Source: Ruania albidiflava DSM 18029 (GTDB lineage: Bacteria; Actinomycetota; Actinomycetes; Actinomycetales; Beutenbergiaceae). Taken from it: DNA of 64,000 nt. The position numbers and the translations under genes were made by a program. A model generated the notes under the pieces. It saw nothing but the letters and a program-made list of their open reading frames with translations. It was not told where the DNA came from and ran no database searches. The DNA is taken from contig NZ_ATWL01000006.1 of NCBI RefSeq assembly GCF_000421225.1, positions 124,001-188,000 on the forward strand. The letters are read 5' to 3'. Positions within the stretch are counted from its first letter, which is position 1, and every line of letters starts with the position of its first letter. This document shows, piece after piece, positions 62,268 to 64,000 of this stretch.

Positions 62268-62939
62268 CTACTGCTGAGCCGGGCCGTAGGTGTACTCGCC
62301 AGTCGTCCAGTTCACCGTCGATTCGTAGTAGTACCCCGACCACGTACCGTCATCGTTCTCCTCGGTCGATGCGAAGCACTGCACCGCGGTCGTCTCTTGG
62401 TCCAGGTCCCCGACCGACCCACCAGCGACCGGGGAGCAGCTGACGTCGGAGACCTCATCTCCCCCGATCAGGCCATCCTCGAGATCGCCTTCGGCCATGG
62501 TCTGGATAGCGGCCTCGATCTCCTCGACGACATCGTTGCGCCACTGCCGCGCTGCGTCCTCTTGCGCTGCTTCTTCACGTGCAGCAGCCTCGGTGGAGGC
62601 TTGCTCGGCCGCCGCTGCGCTCGCAGACTCCTCGGCAGCACGGGCGCTCTCCTCCTCAGCTGCCTGTCGGCTCTCCTCAGCGGCAGACGCCGCGGCAGCG
62701 GAAGCCTCAGCCGCCTCCTGCCGCGCCTCGCGTTGCTCGAGAAGGAGAGCGAGGCCACCACCGACGATGGCGGCGAGGACGAGCGTGGCGACAAACAGCA
62801 CGATCGTGCGCCGCCGCTTCGACGGCCCCGGACCGGGTTCCGGCGGCGGGATCGCCAACCACTGGCCACCGTCCCAGTAACGTTGGTGGCCGTCCGGCGT
62901 CGGATACCACCCAGGGGGACTGCTCGGTCCTTGGTTCAT
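62268..62939 (-). CDS. DUF2510 membrane protein with Ala/Glu coiled-coil
   Basis: This 223-aa protein starts with a DUF2510 motif (PPGWYPTPDGHQRYWDGGQW in part: GWYPTPDGHQRYWDG), then one helix (45-67), a 70-residue Ala/Glu/Ser coiled-coil and a C-terminal domain with two Cys (SCSPVAGG and QCFAS) that could be disulfide-bonded outside the cell. Function is unknown; such proteins are common in actinobacterial envelopes. Confidence 0.75.
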   Translation of the reverse strand: MNQGPSSPPGWYPTPDGHQRYWDGGQWLAIPPPEPGPGPSKRRRTIVLFVATLVLAAIVGGGLALLLEQREARQEAAEASAAAASAAEESRQAAEEESARAAEESASAAAAEQASTEAAAREEAAQEDAARQWRNDVVEEIEAAIQTMAEGDLEDGLIGGDEVSDVSCSPVAGGSVGDLDQETTAVQCFASTEENDDGTWSGYYYESTVNWTTGEYTYGPAQQ

Positions 62940-63180
62940 CGGTGCTCACGTTCCTACTACCAGCGGCCCACCTCGAGCCGAGATGCTCAGTCGGTTTGAA
63001 CACCCGTATGCGGTGTCCGTTGACAGCACTGTAGACCTCACGATCGGCACGTGTACCCGATTTCGGTGCACACCTCGCGGAGCGAGCAGATGACTCGCCA
63101 CCAACTCCTCTGGGCTTGCCTCCTCGTGCTGATGCCGCCAGGCTGGTAGCGGTTTTTTGTCAGTCGACGATGGAGGGCAT
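62940..63180. other. Intergenic region upstream of the BCCT gene
   Basis: No gene is supported. TTGACA occurs at 63020-63025 but has no convincing -10 at the right distance. A T6 run (about 63151-63158) is preceded only by a weak 4-bp stem, so it is not called a terminator. GGAGG at 63172-63176 serves the BCCT gene. Confidence 0.5.
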
Positions 63181-64000
63181 GTGAGTACCGACGGACACGA
63201 GACGTCGGAGCAGGGGGCGCAGTCCGGCACGGACAACCAGGCAGACGCGAGCACCGACAGCAGCACGAGCGGTGGCAACGGTGTGGCGCACGCACTGGCC
63301 ACCGATCTGCCGGATGACCTCCCGGAGACTGTGCACCTGCCCGGTGGGATGCGCATCGAGGACGAGGACGAGGACAAGGCGATCACCGCAAAGCTGCGCC
63401 GGCACGGTGCGAAGATCGGCAAAGGCCTGGTCGCACCCCGGGTGTTCTGGCCCGCACTGGTCGCGGTCCTCGCTGTGGTCGCGTTCGCGCTGATCGCCCC
63501 TGGCCTCACCGAGGACGTGTTCAAGGGCATGAACAACTGGATCGTGGCCGATCTCGGTTGGTACTACATGCTGGTGGTGGCCGTCTTCGTCGCCGTCGCG
63601 ATCGGTATCGGCGTCTCCCGGATGGGCAAGATCCGCCTCGGCCGGGACGACGAGGAACCGGAGTTCGGCCTGATGTCCTGGTTCGCGATGCTGTTCGCCG
63701 CCGGGATGGGTATCGGCCTGGTGTTCTATTCGGTAGGTGAACCGCTGAGCTATATCACCACCAGCGTCAAACCGGGCTGGTCCGGTAGCGAGGCGGACAT
63801 CGCCGGCCTGGCGATGGCACAGACGTTCATCCACTGGGGACTGCACCCGTGGGCGATCTATGCCGTGATCGGGCTCGCTCTCGCCTACGCCATCCACCGG
63901 CGGGGCCGGCCCGTGTCCATCCGGTGGGCGCTGGAACCGCTGCTCGGGGAGCGGGTCAAGGGCTGGGCGGGTGACCTCATCGACATCCTGGCAATCTTCG
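63181..64000 (+). CDS. BCCT-family betaine/choline/carnitine transporter (3' end outside window)
   Basis: The first 273 residues are present and the frame is open to the window end. A 90-residue acidic hydrophilic N-terminus is followed by helices, with the family landmarks GMGIGLVFYSVGEPL (about 180-194) and FIHWGLHPWAIYA (about 217-229). BCCT proteins import osmoprotectants with sodium or protons; the GMGIG core is that of sodium-coupled betaine-type carriers. The GTG start has TGGAGGG upstream. The long acidic tail may be an osmosensor, by analogy with BetP termini. Confidence 0.88.
   Translation, partial: MSTDGHETSEQGAQSGTDNQADASTDSSTSGGNGVAHALATDLPDDLPETVHLPGGMRIEDEDEDKAITAKLRRHGAKIGKGLVAPRVFWPALVAVLAVVAFALIAPGLTEDVFKGMNNWIVADLGWYYMLVVAVFVAVAIGIGVSRMGKIRLGRDDEEPEFGLMSWFAMLFAAGMGIGLVFYSVGEPLSYITTSVKPGWSGSEADIAGLAMAQTFIHWGLHPWAIYAVIGLALAYAIHRRGRPVSIRWALEPLLGERVKGWAGDLIDILAIF

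Noticed and set aside
63140-63165. Rho-independent terminator or attenuator at the T run before the BCCT gene
   Set aside because: The only stem next to the T run is four base pairs, too weak to call.

Overview
The window is chromosomal DNA from a high-GC Gram-positive bacterium, most likely an actinobacterium of the Micrococcales (a Ruaniaceae/Beutenbergiaceae-like organism would fit, but the exact genus is a guess). The signs are very high GC, GTG starts, 4-base ATGA/GTGA overlaps inside operons, and actinobacterial families such as DUF222/HNH, HelR-type helicase, PstP-like PP2C, DUF2510 and TipAS-type MerR. About 53 genes were found, the last one cut by the window end. No rRNA, tRNA, CRISPR array, insertion sequence or prophage was seen.

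Layout. 1-5.3 kb: a glycerol-1-phosphate-dehydrogenase-like gene, then a branched-chain 2-oxoacid dehydrogenase operon (E1 alpha, E1 beta, E2) on the minus strand. 5.9-12.4 kb: a ChvE/GguA/GguB-type sugar ABC importer with its ROK regulator and a second, orphan ABC ATPase. 12.5-14.2 kb: a small WXG100-like protein translationally coupled to an alpha/beta hydrolase. 14.4-21.5 kb: purB, a two-gene ABC exporter with one degenerate ATP site, and a purine-type permease. 21.5-24.8 kb: a DUF2330 protein, a CsoR-CopZ copper module, Hsp20 and a TPR-like protein. 24.9-31.2 kb: a BNR-repeat protein, then a CPBP protease, a giant membrane protein with an embedded pseudokinase, and a PP2C phosphatase. 31.2-41.9 kb: transporters, small regulators (MarR, ECF sigma, MerR/TipAS), an Ogt methyltransferase, an HNH/DUF222 protein, an acyltransferase and the remains of a YdeI-family gene. 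42-48.2 kb: a three-gene sugar ABC importer, a MerR regulator divergent from a DUF4188 protein, and lpd, which probably supplies E3 for the distant E1/E2 operon. 48.5-64 kb: an NRAMP Mn/Fe transporter, a two-component system divergent from a multicopper oxidase operon, rhodanese-SufE, a HelR-like helicase, a MarR-MFS operon and a BCCT osmolyte transporter.

Regulation is unusually readable here. Around 20 genes have a TANNNT-like -10 box ending 5-9 bases before the start codon (usually 6-7) and no Shine-Dalgarno, so they are probably leaderless. Candidate operators, all inferred from dyad symmetry and position, are present for the ROK regulator, CsoR, HspR (HAIR-like), two MerR proteins, a MarR protein and the mntH and bkd promoters. 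Three loci carry recent or unstable tandem repeats: a perfect 87-bp in-frame duplication in a PPOX-family gene, an 18-bp minisatellite in a MerR gene and 7-bp repeats immediately before purB.
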